Shown here piece by piece: positions 27,061-36,647 of a stretch of DNA of 64,000 nt (the first letter of the stretch is position 1; each line of letters begins with the position of its first letter). Origin of the DNA: Bradyrhizobium genosp. L. GTDB lineage: Bacteria > Pseudomonadota > Alphaproteobacteria > Rhizobiales > Xanthobacteraceae. The DNA is taken from positions 7,279,501-7,343,500 of the forward strand of contig NZ_CP061378.1 in NCBI RefSeq assembly GCF_015624485.1. Reading direction: 5' to 3'. The notes under the pieces are model-generated. The model was not told where the DNA came from. It worked only from the letters and a program-made list of their open reading frames with translations, and made no database searches. Made by a program: the position numbers and the translations under genes.

Positions 27061-28215
27061 GTGCATCGAGGCCGTGTCGTATTCGGCGCCATGGACGAGG
27101 TCGTGTTCGGGCGCCCGGCCGTTGAGGCCATCGTCGAGCAACTGGACCGGCTGGGCGCGCAGCGCGCTTTCCTGATGGTCTCCGGCACCTTGAACCGCCA
27201 GACCGACGAGATCGAGAAAGTCCGCCGGGCGCTTGGGCCCCGCTGCGTCGGCACCTTCGACGAGATGCCGGCGCATACGCCGCGCGCCGCGGTGATCTCA
27301 GCGACTGCGCAGGCCCGCGCCGCCAAGGCCGATCTGATCGTCACGATCGGCGGCGGCTCGATCACCGACGGTGCGAAAGCCGTGCAGCTCTGCCTCGCCA
27401 ACGACGTCACCACGTCCGACGGTATCGATGCGATCCGCACCCATGGCGGCGTCTCGCCCGAGATGAAGCCGCCGCTCGTGCGACAGATCAGCGTGCCGAC
27501 CACGATCGCCGGCGGCGAGTTCTCGTCGATCGCCGGCGTCACCAACGAGGCCAAGCGGCAGAAGGAGATGCTGCGCCACCCGCTGGTGATGCCGCGCGCC
27601 ACCATCCTCGATCCGGAACTGTCGGTGCACACGCCGGACTGGCTGTTCCTGTCGACCGGGATCCGCGCCGTCGACCATTGTGTCGAGGGCATCTGCTCGC
27701 GCGAGGCCAACCCCTATGGCGACGCGCAGGCGCTCAAGGGCCTCGAAATGCTGGCGCAAGGACTGCCGCGGGTGAAGGCCGACCCGAAGGACATCTCGGC
27801 GCGGATGGATTGCCAGATCGGCACCTGGCTCTCGATCGGCCCGCTCGCCGCGGGCGTGCCGATGGGCGCGAGCCACGGCATCGGCTATGTGCTCGGCGCC
27901 GAGTTCGACGTGCCGCACGGCTACACCTCCTGCGTGATGCTGCCGGCGGTGATGCACTGGAACAAGCGCGACAATGCCGACCGGCAGGCGCTGATCGCCG
28001 CCGTGATGGGGCACGCGCGCGAGGACGCCGGCGACGTGCTCGACAATTTCATCCGCAACCTCGGTATGCCACGCAGCCTTGCGGAGGTGCGCGTCGGCCC
28101 CGAACATTTCGACCGCATCGCATCGCAAGCGATGCGAACGCCCTGGGTGCCGCGCAATCCGCGCAAGATCGACGGCCCGTCCCAGGTTCGGGAAATTCTC
28201 GAGATGGCTGCTTAG
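27061..28215 (+). CDS. Maleylacetate reductase-like iron-ADH family protein
   Basis: The 384-residue protein belongs to the iron-containing alcohol dehydrogenase fold: dinucleotide-binding half with DLIVTIGGGSITDGAKA (91-107) and an all-helical half. The metal site is altered: the family pattern G-x-D-A-x-x-H reads GIRAVDH, so the Asp ligand is Arg202, while His206, His272 (MGASHGIGYVLG) and His286 (VPHGYTSCVM) remain. Loss of that Asp is usual in maleylacetate reductases, which reduce maleylacetate to 3-oxoadipate with NAD(P)H and need no metal. It starts with GTG after GGGAGGA. An acyl-CoA ligase and a TfdA-like dioxygenase follow, fitting an aromatic catabolic operon. Confidence 0.82.
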   Translation: MHRGRVVFGAMDEVVFGRPAVEAIVEQLDRLGAQRAFLMVSGTLNRQTDEIEKVRRALGPRCVGTFDEMPAHTPRAAVISATAQARAAKADLIVTIGGGSITDGAKAVQLCLANDVTTSDGIDAIRTHGGVSPEMKPPLVRQISVPTTIAGGEFSSIAGVTNEAKRQKEMLRHPLVMPRATILDPELSVHTPDWLFLSTGIRAVDHCVEGICSREANPYGDAQALKGLEMLAQGLPRVKADPKDISARMDCQIGTWLSIGPLAAGVPMGASHGIGYVLGAEFDVPHGYTSCVMLPAVMHWNKRDNADRQALIAAVMGHAREDAGDVLDNFIRNLGMPRSLAEVRVGPEHFDRIASQAMRTPWVPRNPRKIDGPSQVREILEMAA

Positions 28216-28231
28216 GGAGACGTAAAACTCG

Positions 28232-29782
28232 ATGTACACCGGCAAGCACGCGCACCTTCGTCCCTTGCAGCCCGCCTTCATCATGGCCGGCACCGGCGAG
28301 ATCGTCACCTATCGCGAGCTGGAGGCGCGCAACAACCGGCTCGCGCATCTGTTCCGCAAGTGCGGCATGAAGCGGTTCGACCACTATTCGATCTTCATGG
28401 AGAACAACAACCGCTACCTCGAGGCCTGCGGCGCCGGCGAACGCGCAGGCCTGTATTTCACCTGCGTCAATTCCTTCCTCACCGCGGCCGAGCTCGCCTA
28501 CATCCTGACCAACAGCCAGTCCCGCATGCTGATCACGTCGAAGCTGAAGCTCGATGTCGCGCGCGGGGCGCTCGAGGAGTGCCCTTTGGTCGAGCTCTGC
28601 ATCGTCGTCGACGGTGAAACCGAGAACGACCGCATCGTCGGATTGCGCGAGGCGACCTTCGGCCTGCCGACGACACCGATCGCGGACGAAGTGCTGGGCA
28701 CCGCGATGCTCTATTCGTCCGGCACCACCGGCCGGCCCAAGGGCATCGTGCGGCCGCTGCCGGAGCAGCCGCCCGGGCAGAACCTGCCGCTGTTCGATTT
28801 CCTGATCAAGCTGTGGCACTACCGCGAAGGCATGGTCTACCTCTCGCCGGCGCCGCTCTATCACTCGGCGCCACAGGCCGCCGTGAACCTCACGATCCGG
28901 ATGGGTGGCACCGCCATCATCATGGAGAGTTTCGATCCCGAGCGCTATCTCGAGCTCGTGCAGAGATGGGGCATCACCCACAGCCAGCTGGTGCCGACCA
29001 TGTTCTCGCGCATGCTGAAGCTGCCCGAGGGGGTGCGCCACCGCTACGATTTGTCGTCGCTGGAGATCGCGATCCACGCCGCGGCACCCTGCCCGGCGCT
29101 GGTCAAGGACGACATGATCAAATGGTGGGGCCCGATCATCCACGAGTATTACGGCGCCACCGAAGGCCTCGGCTTCACCGCCTGCGACAGTCACGAATGG
29201 CTGGCGCACCGTGGCACCGTCGGCCGCGTGCTGCTCGGCGACCTCCATATCCTCGACGAGAACATGCAGCCCTGCCCGACGGGCACGCCTGGGACGGTGT
29301 GGTTCAAGACCGGCTCGCCGTTCGAATATTTCAACGATCCGGCCAAGACCAGCGAAGCGCGCTCGCCCGACGGCAGCATGAGCACAGTCGGCGATGTCGG
29401 CTATATCGACGACGACAACTTCCTCTATCTCACCGACCGCGCCACCTTCATGATCATCTCCGGCGGGGTGAACATCTATCCGCAGGAATGCGAGAACCTC
29501 CTGATCACCCATCCCAAGGTCGCCGACGCCGCGGTGTTCGGCGTGCCCAATGTCGATCTCGGCGAGGAGGTGAAGGCGGTGGTGCAGGCAGCCGATGGCA
29601 TTGCACCCGGGCCGGAGCTGGCTGAGGAACTGATCGCGTTCTGCGCGCAGTCGCTGTCGCGACAGAAGGTGCCGCGCTCGGTCGATTTCGAGAAAGAGCT
29701 GCCGCGGCTGCCGACCGGCAAGCTCTATAAACGCCTGCTGCGCGACCGCTACTGGGGCAACAAGACCTCGCGGATCGTGTGA
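28232..29782 (+). CDS. AMP-dependent acyl-CoA synthetase/ligase
   Basis: The 516-residue enzyme has the ANL family motifs in order: the P-loop AMLYSSGTTGRPKGIVRP (about residues 160-177), YYGATEG (about 307), the adenylate-binding GDVGYIDDDNFLYLTDR (about 388-404), and the catalytic lysine near the C-terminus in PRLPTGKLYKRLL. It makes acyl-CoA from a carboxylic acid, ATP and CoA in two steps. It follows the dehydrogenase gene by 16 bases and is followed by the dioxygenase gene after 70. The acid substrate is not predictable; an aromatic or aryloxy acid is suggested by the neighbours only. Confidence 0.92.
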   Translation: MYTGKHAHLRPLQPAFIMAGTGEIVTYRELEARNNRLAHLFRKCGMKRFDHYSIFMENNNRYLEACGAGERAGLYFTCVNSFLTAAELAYILTNSQSRMLITSKLKLDVARGALEECPLVELCIVVDGETENDRIVGLREATFGLPTTPIADEVLGTAMLYSSGTTGRPKGIVRPLPEQPPGQNLPLFDFLIKLWHYREGMVYLSPAPLYHSAPQAAVNLTIRMGGTAIIMESFDPERYLELVQRWGITHSQLVPTMFSRMLKLPEGVRHRYDLSSLEIAIHAAAPCPALVKDDMIKWWGPIIHEYYGATEGLGFTACDSHEWLAHRGTVGRVLLGDLHILDENMQPCPTGTPGTVWFKTGSPFEYFNDPAKTSEARSPDGSMSTVGDVGYIDDDNFLYLTDRATFMIISGGVNIYPQECENLLITHPKVADAAVFGVPNVDLGEEVKAVVQAADGIAPGPELAEELIAFCAQSLSRQKVPRSVDFEKELPRLPTGKLYKRLLRDRYWGNKTSRIV

Positions 29783-29852
29783 TGACGCGTTTGCGCCGAT
29801 TGCCTCTCTGGCGTAGCCTCGCAGCAACAAGAACAAACGGGAGGATCTGCCC

Positions 29853-30740
29853 ATGGACGTGATTCCACTCGCGCCGGGCTTCGGCGCCGAACTGCGCGGC
29901 GTCACACTCGCCGACGTCGCCAGTGACGATGCCGCCTATGCGGCCGTGCGTGCGGCGTTCGAGGACCATTCGGTGCTGGTGTTCCGCAGCCAGGAGGTCA
30001 CCGACGACACCCAGCTCGCCTTCTCGCGCCGCTTCGGGCCGCCCGAGGTGACCAAGGTCGGCTCGATGGGCACCGGCTCGCATTTCGTGATCCTCTCGAC
30101 CTTCGGCCCCGACGGCAAGGTGGTGCCGTCGGATCACCGCCAGCAACTGCGCGCCAGGGCGAACCAGCTCTGGCACACCGATTCCTCCTTCAAGCGCACG
30201 CCGGCGCTGACCTCGATCCTCTCGGCGCGGATCATTCCCGAGCATGGCGGCGAGACCGAATTCGTCTCGATGCGGCTCGCCTTCGAACGGCTCGACAAGG
30301 ACGTGGCGAAGCGGCTGGAGAATTCCTTTGCCTGGCACTCCTACGCGCATTCGCGCAGCAAGGTCGCTACGGGGCTGGCGACGACTGCCGAAGTCGATGC
30401 GCTGCCGCCGGTGTGCTGGCGCATGGTGTGGCGCAATCCCGTCAACGGCCGCGGCGCGCTCTATCTCGCCTCGCACGCCTATGGCGTCGAAGGCATGGAT
30501 GCCGATGCCGGCAAGGCGCTGATCGAGCAACTGACCGAGGCCGCAACCGCACCCGGCACCACCTACCTGCATCAATGGAAGCAGGGCGACGTCGTGATGT
30601 GGGACAACCGCGCGACCATGCACCGCGGCCGCCCCTGGCCCGCCCATGAAGGCCGCCTGATGATCCGCACCACGATCTCGGCAACCGATGCGGACGGTGT
30701 TGGCAGCGTCGCACCGCCGTCATCGCAGGCGGCGGAGTGA
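29853..30740 (+). CDS. TfdA-like alpha-ketoglutarate-dependent dioxygenase
   Basis: This 295-residue protein is a TauD/TfdA family Fe(II) dioxygenase. The iron ligands are visible: His and Asp in NQLWHTDSSF (about residues 107-116) and the distal His in DVVMWDNRATMHRGRPW, with the 2-oxoglutarate-binding Arg in RLMIRTTIS. The stretches ANQLWHTDSSF and VVMWDNRATMHRGR are closer to TfdA (2,4-D dioxygenase) than to taurine dioxygenase as I remember those sequences. TfdA-type enzymes cleave aryl ethers by hydroxylation. With a maleylacetate-reductase-like gene two genes upstream, a role in aryloxyalkanoate or related aromatic breakdown is plausible but unproven. Confidence 0.88.
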   Translation: MDVIPLAPGFGAELRGVTLADVASDDAAYAAVRAAFEDHSVLVFRSQEVTDDTQLAFSRRFGPPEVTKVGSMGTGSHFVILSTFGPDGKVVPSDHRQQLRARANQLWHTDSSFKRTPALTSILSARIIPEHGGETEFVSMRLAFERLDKDVAKRLENSFAWHSYAHSRSKVATGLATTAEVDALPPVCWRMVWRNPVNGRGALYLASHAYGVEGMDADAGKALIEQLTEAATAPGTTYLHQWKQGDVVMWDNRATMHRGRPWPAHEGRLMIRTTISATDADGVGSVAPPSSQAAE

Positions 30741-30759
30741 ATGCTGCTGCGATGATTGT

Positions 30760-30785
30760 CCCGTCATCCTCATGAGGATGACGGG
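30760..30785. repeat. 26-bp perfect palindrome after the dioxygenase gene
   Basis: CCCGTCATCCTCA followed by its exact reverse complement TGAGGATGACGGG starts 20 bases after the dioxygenase stop. It shares CCGTCATCCT ends with the repeat at 55868. No U-tract follows, so intrinsic termination is doubtful. Confidence 0.7.
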
Positions 30786-31008
30786 AAGGGCTTCAGCGCC
30801 GTCGGCTGGAAGCGGCGACAAACTGTCGCTGACTTACGCTTTGGTTCCCCGCATCAACGTCATCATTATTCCCGGTCAATGGAAATTTCATGATTGATTG
30901 TCATCCGAATTGCCAATCCCCGCACGACCCTCGCCGGTTGCCCGGCAGGCTCACCATGGTATCCTCAATGCCAATCGGCGATTGAGACCGAAATCTGTGG
31001 AGGGGACC

Positions 31009-32607
31009 ATGCGGAGCGCGCACGCGCTGGCCGTCGCGGTGTTGTCTGTGTTGGCGATCAGCGGCGTGTCGCACGCGGCCGACCAGCCGAAATCCGGCGG
31101 CATCCTGCGGATCTATCATCGCGACAGCCCCGGCAGCGCCTCGATCCATGAGGGCGCGACCTACTCGGTCAACGTGCCGTTCATGCCGATCTTCAGCAAC
31201 CTCGTCATCTTCGACCAGCACATCGCGCAAAACAGCCTCGACACCATCCGGCCCGAGCTTGCGGAGAGCTGGGCCTGGAGCGGCGACAACAAGACGCTGA
31301 CCTTCAAGCTGCGCAAGGACGTGAAATGGCACGACGGCAAGCCGTTCACGGCGGCCGACGTCAAATGCACCTTCGACATGCTGATGGGCAAGTCGAAGCA
31401 GAAGTTCCGGCAGAACCCGCGCAAGTCCTGGTACGACCAGGTCGACGAGGTCACGACCAATGGCGACTATGAGGCGTCGTTCAAGTTGAAGCGGCCGCAG
31501 CCGGCGCTGCTGTCGCTGCTCGCCTCCGGCTATTCGCCGGTCTATCCCTGCCACGTGTCGCCGGCGGAGATGCGCACCAAGCCGGTCGGCACCGGGCCGT
31601 TCAAGTTCGTCGAGTTCAAGGCCAACGAATCGATCAAGCTGGTCAAGAACCCGGATTACTTCAAGAAGGGCCTGCCCTATCTCGACGGCATCGAATTCAC
31701 CATCATCCCGAACCGTTCGACCGCGATCCTGGGCTTCGTCTCCGGCAAGTTTGACATGACGTTCCCAACCGAGGTCTCGATCCCGCTGCTCAAGGATGTC
31801 AAGTCGCAGGCGCCGAACGCCATCTGCGAGGTGGAGCCGAACAACGTCTCCACCAACATCATCATCAATTCGACCGCGCCGCCGTTCGACAATCTCGACA
31901 TCCGCCGCGCGCTGGCGCTGGCGCTCGACCGCAAGGCGTTCATCCAGATCATGTTCGAGGGTCAGGGCGACATCGGCGGCACCATGGAGCCGGCACCGCA
32001 AGGGCTGTGGGCGATGCCCAAGGACATGCTGGAATCGATCCCCGGCTACGGCCCGGACATCGAGAAAAACCGGGAAGAAGCGCGCAAGCTGATGCAGAAG
32101 GCGGGCTACGGCCCGGACAAGCACCTCGCCATCAAGGTCTCGACCCGCAACATCGCGGTTTATCGCGATCCTGCCATCATCCTGATCGACCAGATCAAGA
32201 GCATCTATATCGACGCCGAGCTCGACGTCGTCGATACCGCGCAGTGGTTCCCGAAGATCGCGCGCAAGGACTATTCGCTCGGGCTCAATCTGACCGGCAA
32301 TGCCGTCGACGATCCGGATCAGTCGTTCTACGAGAATTATGCCTGTGGCTCGGAGCGCAACTACACCAACTATTGCAACAAGGACATCGAGAAGCTGTTC
32401 GACCAGCAGTCCGAAGAAACCAACGTCGACAAGCGGAAGAAATTGGTCTGGGAGATCGACAAGAAGCTGCAGGAAGACGTCGCGCGTCCGATCATCTTCC
32501 ACGCCCGCACCGGCACCTGCTGGCAGCCCTATGTGAAGAACGTCACGATCATGACCAACAGCTCCTATAACGGCTATCGCTACGAAGACGTCTGGCTGGA
32601 TAAATAA
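31009..32607 (+). CDS. Peptide/nickel-type ABC transporter substrate-binding protein (SBP family 5)
   Basis: The ATG at 31009 is preceded by GGAGGGG and gives 532 residues with a Sec signal peptide (MRSAHALAVAVLSVLAISG up to SHA/AD); an upstream in-frame extension to 30898 lacks support. The mature start QPKSGGILRIYHRDSPGSAS and the motif LRKDVKWHDGKPFTAADVKC are typical of DppA/OppA-class binding proteins, as is VGTGPFKFVEFKANESIKLVKNPDYF. It delivers peptides or another oligomeric solute to the importer encoded by the next four genes. The ligand is not evident; other members of this family bind opines and sugars. Confidence 0.93.
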   Translation: MRSAHALAVAVLSVLAISGVSHAADQPKSGGILRIYHRDSPGSASIHEGATYSVNVPFMPIFSNLVIFDQHIAQNSLDTIRPELAESWAWSGDNKTLTFKLRKDVKWHDGKPFTAADVKCTFDMLMGKSKQKFRQNPRKSWYDQVDEVTTNGDYEASFKLKRPQPALLSLLASGYSPVYPCHVSPAEMRTKPVGTGPFKFVEFKANESIKLVKNPDYFKKGLPYLDGIEFTIIPNRSTAILGFVSGKFDMTFPTEVSIPLLKDVKSQAPNAICEVEPNNVSTNIIINSTAPPFDNLDIRRALALALDRKAFIQIMFEGQGDIGGTMEPAPQGLWAMPKDMLESIPGYGPDIEKNREEARKLMQKAGYGPDKHLAIKVSTRNIAVYRDPAIILIDQIKSIYIDAELDVVDTAQWFPKIARKDYSLGLNLTGNAVDDPDQSFYENYACGSERNYTNYCNKDIEKLFDQQSEETNVDKRKKLVWEIDKKLQEDVARPIIFHARTGTCWQPYVKNVTIMTNSSYNGYRYEDVWLDK

Positions 32608-32643
32608 CGCGATAACGCGGACGGGATCAGGGAGAGAGCCAGG

Positions 32644-33591
32644 GTGTTTGCCTATATCGTCCGGCGCCTGTTCCTGATGCTGGTGACCCTGTTCGGGATC
32701 TCGGTGATCATCTTCGTGCTGCTGCGGGTGGTGCCGGGCAACATCGTCGACATCCTGTTCGCCGCGGCGGGCTATGTCGATCCCGCCGACAAGGCCAATC
32801 TCGAGCGCGACCTCGGCCTCGACCAGTCGATCGTGATGCAATATCTGCATTGGATCGGCGGCCTGCTGCGTGGCGACCTCGGCTATTCCTACGTGTCCGA
32901 AAAGCCCGCGCTGGAAGAGATCCTGCCGCGGATCCCGATCACTGCGCGCCTTGCCGGTCTGGCGCTGCTGTTCTCGGCCTCGATCGGCATTCCGCTCGGC
33001 GTGATCAGCGCCGTGCACCAGGGCTCGCGCCTCGACTATGCGCTACGCGTCGTCAGCCTCAGCGGACTGTCGTTGCCATCGTTCTGGCTCGGCCTCCTGA
33101 TCCTGATGGCCTCGGTCTCGCTGTTCGGCACCATGCCGATCTTCAACCCAAACCCGCAAACCTGGCTCGAGGCATTCACGATTTACGCCGTGCCGGCCGC
33201 AGCGGTCGGCTTCCGCAGCGCGGCGCTGACGATGCGCATCACGCGCTCCTCGATGCTGGAGATCCTGCGCCAGGATTATATCCGCACCGCGCGCGCCAAG
33301 GGCGCGTCCGAGGCCTCCGTGAACTATCGCCACGCACTGAAGAACGCGGTGTTGCCCGTCATCACCGTCGTCGGCATCGAGGCTGCCTTCCTGATCGGCG
33401 GGCTGATCGTGACGGAAACGGTGTTCAACATCCCCGGCATCGCCCGCTTCCTGGTCGAAGCGCTGCGTTGGCGCGACTACCCGATCGTGCAGAACCTGGT
33501 GATGTTGATCGCCATCGTCGTGGTGGTCGTGAACTTCATCGTCGACATGCTCTACGCCGCGATCGACCCGCGCATCCGGTTTGGGGATTAG
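32644..33591 (+). CDS. ABC transporter permease, DppB/OppB type
   Basis: The 315-residue membrane protein has six predicted helices and the conserved N-terminus FAYIVRRLFLMLVTLFGISV. The EAA loop that docks on the ATPase is ASEASVNYRHALKNAVLPVI (about residues 220-239), followed by the family-specific GGLIVTETVFNIPGIARFLV. It starts with GTG 36 bases after the binding-protein gene. It forms the channel together with the DppC-like protein. Confidence 0.95.
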   Translation: MFAYIVRRLFLMLVTLFGISVIIFVLLRVVPGNIVDILFAAAGYVDPADKANLERDLGLDQSIVMQYLHWIGGLLRGDLGYSYVSEKPALEEILPRIPITARLAGLALLFSASIGIPLGVISAVHQGSRLDYALRVVSLSGLSLPSFWLGLLILMASVSLFGTMPIFNPNPQTWLEAFTIYAVPAAAVGFRSAALTMRITRSSMLEILRQDYIRTARAKGASEASVNYRHALKNAVLPVITVVGIEAAFLIGGLIVTETVFNIPGIARFLVEALRWRDYPIVQNLVMLIAIVVVVVNFIVDMLYAAIDPRIRFGD

Positions 33592-33595
33592 CCGC

Positions 33596-34489
33596 GTGGC
33601 CACCATCAATTTCGAGAGCGAGTTGCGACGCGCCGGGGCCAGCGCCACCGGCGGCTGGGCGCGGCTGGCTTTCCTCGCGCAGCGTCACGTGCTCGGCACC
33701 ATCGGCTTGTTCATCATGCTGCTATTCGTGTGGATGGCGATCTCCGCGGACCTGATCTGCCGCTACGACCCGCTCAGCGTCGATTCCGCGCATCGGCTTG
33801 CTGCGCCCTCCGCGCTGCACTGGTTCGGCACCGACTCCTTCGGCCGCGACGTCTGGAGCCGCATCATCCATGGCGCGCGGATCTCGCTTGCGGTCGGCAT
33901 CGGCTCCACGGCGCTGGGCGGTACGCTCGGCGTCATCGTCGGCCTTACCTCGGGCTATCTTTCCGGCTGGGTCGATCTCGTGTTCCAGCGCGTCACCGAC
34001 ATCCTGCAGTCGCTGCCGCTGCTGGTCCTCGCACTTGTCATGACCGCAGCGCTCGGCCCGTCGCTGCCGAACGTGATCCTGGCGATCGCGATTCCCCTGG
34101 TCCCGACGGTCGCCCGCGTGATCCGCGCCAACACGCTGGCGCTGCGTGAGCAACCGTTCGTCGAGGCCGCCAAATCGATCGGCATGAGCGAGACGCGGAT
34201 CGCGCTGCGTCACGTGCTGCCCAACACGATCGCGCCGCTGATCGTGCTCGCCACCGCGCAGCTCGGCTCGACCATCCTGACCGAAGCATCGCTGTCGTTC
34301 CTCGGCCTCGGCATTCCCGAGCCCTATCCGTCCTGGGGCCGCATGCTGTCGGAATCCGCCGCCGAATATGTCCGCGTCGCGCCCTGGCTCGTGATCTTCC
34401 CGGGCATCGCGATCAGCCTCGCGGTGTTCGGCACCAACCTGTTCGGCGACGCCTTGCGCGACATCCTCGATCCGAGGCAGCGCGGCTGA
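33596..34489 (+). CDS. ABC transporter permease, DppC/OppC type
   Basis: This partner permease has 297 residues from GTG 33596, which has GGGGA 9 bases upstream; a TTG at 33581, overlapping the previous stop, is the alternative. Family marks include the substrate-domain block [22 protein letters not shown] and the EAA loop [20 protein letters not shown], with the end [15 protein letters not shown] standard for DppC. Six helices are predicted. Its stop shares one base with the start of the next gene. Confidence 0.94.
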   Translation: MATINFESELRRAGASATGGWARLAFLAQRHVLGTIGLFIMLLFVWMAISADLICRYDPLSVDSAHRLAAPSALHWFGTDSFGRDVWSRIIHGARISLAVGIGSTALGGTLGVIVGLTSGYLSGWVDLVFQRVTDILQSLPLLVLALVMTAALGPSLPNVILAIAIPLVPTVARVIRANTLALREQPFVEAAKSIGMSETRIALRHVLPNTIAPLIVLATAQLGSTILTEASLSFLGLGIPEPYPSWGRMLSESAAEYVRVAPWLVIFPGIAISLAVFGTNLFGDALRDILDPRQRG

Positions 34490-35502
34490 TGGCTGAGATG
34501 CGCGCGGAGGAGATGGTTCTCGAGGTGAAGAACCTGCAGACGGTGTTCTTCACCAATTCGGGCCTGTTCCGCGCGGTCGACGATGTCTCGTTCTCGGTCC
34601 GCCGCGGCGAGACGCTGGCGATCGTCGGCGAATCCGGCTGCGGCAAGAGCGTCAGCGCGCTCTCGGTGATGCGCCTGGTGCCCGATCCGCCCGGCCGCAT
34701 CGTCGGCGGCCAGGTGATGCTGGAGGGCACCGACCTGCTGACGCTCGACGATGCCGCAATGCGCGGCATCCGGGGCAATCGCATCTCGATGATCTTCCAG
34801 GAGCCAATGACCTCGCTCAACCCGGTGATGCGGATCGGCGACCAGATCATCGAGGCGGTGCGGCTGCATCAGAACGTCTCCAGCAAGGACGCCTGGAAGC
34901 AGGCCGTCGACACGCTGCGGCTGGTGCGCATCCCCGAGCCGGAGCGGCGGGCCAAGGAGTATCCGCACCAGCTCTCCGGCGGCATGCGCCAGCGCGCGAT
35001 GATCGCGATGGCGCTGGCGTGCCGGCCGGCGCTGCTGATCGCGGACGAACCGACCACCGCACTCGATGTCACGATCCAGGCGCAGATCCTGGCGCTGATC
35101 GTCGATCTGCAGCAGCGGCTCGGCACCGGCCTGATCCTGATCACCCATGACCTCGGCGTGGTCGCGCAGACCGCGCAGCGCGTGATCGTGATGTATGCCG
35201 GCAAGAAGGTCGAGGAAGCCAGCGTCGATGATCTGTTCGAGACGCCGCTGCATCCCTACACGCGCGGATTGATGGCCTCGATCCCCGCCGTGCCCTCGCC
35301 CGACGCAAAGCAGGCCGAGCGGCTGGTCGAAATCCCCGGCATGGTGCCGTCATTGACCAGGCTGCCGCCCGGCTGTGCGTTTGCGCCGCGCTGCAAGCTC
35401 GCGGTCGACCGCTGCCGGCAGGAATATCCGCCGCTCGCAGAGATCAAGAGCAATCATTGGGCGGCGTGCTGGCGCGCCGGCGAGTTGGCGGAGGCGTCAT
35501 GA
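34489..35502 (+). CDS. ABC transporter ATP-binding protein, DppD/OppD type
   Basis: The 337-residue ATPase has Walker A ([13 protein letters not shown]), signature [15 protein letters not shown], Walker B ([14 protein letters not shown]) and the H-loop [11 protein letters not shown]. The C-terminal extension found in DppD/OppD proteins, with clustered cysteines ([17 protein letters not shown]), is present. It powers the importer together with the DppF-like subunit. The last four bases overlap the next gene (ATGA). Confidence 0.95.
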   Translation: MAEMRAEEMVLEVKNLQTVFFTNSGLFRAVDDVSFSVRRGETLAIVGESGCGKSVSALSVMRLVPDPPGRIVGGQVMLEGTDLLTLDDAAMRGIRGNRISMIFQEPMTSLNPVMRIGDQIIEAVRLHQNVSSKDAWKQAVDTLRLVRIPEPERRAKEYPHQLSGGMRQRAMIAMALACRPALLIADEPTTALDVTIQAQILALIVDLQQRLGTGLILITHDLGVVAQTAQRVIVMYAGKKVEEASVDDLFETPLHPYTRGLMASIPAVPSPDAKQAERLVEIPGMVPSLTRLPPGCAFAPRCKLAVDRCRQEYPPLAEIKSNHWAACWRAGELAEAS

Positions 35503-36494
35503 CCGAGCCGCGTCCGCTCCTCGAAGTGACCGATCTCGTCAAGCACTATGCGGTGCGCGGCGGCGTGCTGCGCCGGCAGGTCGGCACCGTGCACGCGGTC
35601 GACGGCGTCAGCTTCGCGCTCGGCGCCGGCGAAACGCTGGGCCTGGTCGGCGAATCCGGTTGCGGCAAATCGACGGTCGCGCGCACCGTGCTGCGGCTGG
35701 TCGAGCCGACCAGCGGCGCCATCAAGCTCGACGGCGAGGACATCGCGCCGCTCAGCAAGACCGCGCTGCGTCCGTACCGCCGCTCGATGCAGATCGTGTT
35801 CCAGGATCCGTTCGCCTCGCTCAATCCGCGCATGACGGCCGGCGATATCGTCGGCGAGCCCCTGGTCGTGCATGGACTTGCGAACGGCGCGAAGAAGCAG
35901 GAGCGCGTCGCGGAGCTGTTCCAGCAGGTTGGCCTGCGCGCCGACCAGATGAAGAATTTTCCGCATCAGTTCTCCGGCGGCCAGCGCCAGCGCATCTGCA
36001 TCGCGCGCGCGCTCTCGCTCGGACCGCGGCTGATCGTCTGCGACGAGCCGGTCTCCGCGCTCGACGTCTCGATCCAGGCGCAGGTGATCAATCTGCTGAT
36101 CGACCTGCAACGCAAGCAGAATTTCTCCTACCTCTTTATCGCCCACGATCTCGCCGTCGTCGCCCATATCAGCCATCGCGTCGCGGTGATGTATCTCGGC
36201 CGCATCGTCGAGATCGCGGACAAGCACGCGCTGTTCGCCAACCCACGCCATCCCTACACCCAGGCGCTGCTCGCCTCGGTGCCGATCGCCGACCCCAAGG
36301 CCAAGCGGCTGGCGCCGATGATCGACGGCGATGTGCCGAGCCCGATCAACCCGCCGCCCGGCTGCGCCTTCCACACCCGCTGCCGCTACGCGATCGATCG
36401 CTGCAAGACGGAACGGCCGGCGCTGAAGGAGACAGGCACGGGACATCAGGTGGCGTGCTGGCTGAATGACGGGACGGGGCGTGGGGTCTCATAA
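35499..36494 (+). CDS. ABC transporter ATP-binding protein, DppF/OppF type
   Basis: The start ATG 35499 lies in the ATGA overlap with the DppD-like gene and gives 331 residues; a further in-frame start at 35457 is inside that gene. Walker A ([13 protein letters not shown]), signature [15 protein letters not shown], Walker B ([14 protein letters not shown]) and a C-terminal cysteine cluster ([17 protein letters not shown]) are present. It closes the five-gene importer operon that begins at 31009. A family A repeat follows six bases after the stop. Confidence 0.95.
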   Translation: MTEPRPLLEVTDLVKHYAVRGGVLRRQVGTVHAVDGVSFALGAGETLGLVGESGCGKSTVARTVLRLVEPTSGAIKLDGEDIAPLSKTALRPYRRSMQIVFQDPFASLNPRMTAGDIVGEPLVVHGLANGAKKQERVAELFQQVGLRADQMKNFPHQFSGGQRQRICIARALSLGPRLIVCDEPVSALDVSIQAQVINLLIDLQRKQNFSYLFIAHDLAVVAHISHRVAVMYLGRIVEIADKHALFANPRHPYTQALLASVPIADPKAKRLAPMIDGDVPSPINPPPGCAFHTRCRYAIDRCKTERPALKETGTGHQVACWLNDGTGRGVS

Positions 36495-36499
36495 TCGGT

Positions 36500-36621
36500 G
36501 TCGTCCCGGCGAAGGCCGGGACCCATTACCCCGAATGCCCGTTGATTTGCTGAGCTGAGGCAACAGCTTGTTCCAACAACATACAGCGTTGGTTATGGGT
36601 CCCGGCCTTCGCCGGGACGAC
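36500..36621. repeat. Paired-hairpin intergenic repeat, family A, best copy
   Basis: The left hairpin GTCGTCCCGGCGAAGGCC-GGGACCCAT (36500-36526) is mirrored by the right hairpin GGTTATGGGTCCCGGCC-TTCGCCGGGACGAC (36591-36621), separated by about 64 bases. Each half folds by itself and the two halves also pair. It lies between convergent genes and could end both transcripts. Confidence 0.85.
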
Positions 36622-36647
36622 AGCGGAGTACGCCGCCGCGCCGACTT

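Noticed and set aside
26767..27276. N-terminal extension of the DUF6916 gene
   Set aside because: The extra 170 codons pass through a family A hairpin and show no conserved pattern; ATG 26766 starts the recognisable domain.
27061..30740. Complete tfd pathway
   Set aside because: Only a TfdA-like and a TfdF-like gene are present; no chlorophenol hydroxylase, ring-cleavage dioxygenase, cycloisomerase or hydrolase is nearby.
30901..33018. A 705-codon minus-strand frame opposite the peptide transporter genes
   Set aside because: Antisense shadow of the binding-protein and permease genes. Those at 50410-52797, 53435-55669 and 57953-60337 are likewise shadows.
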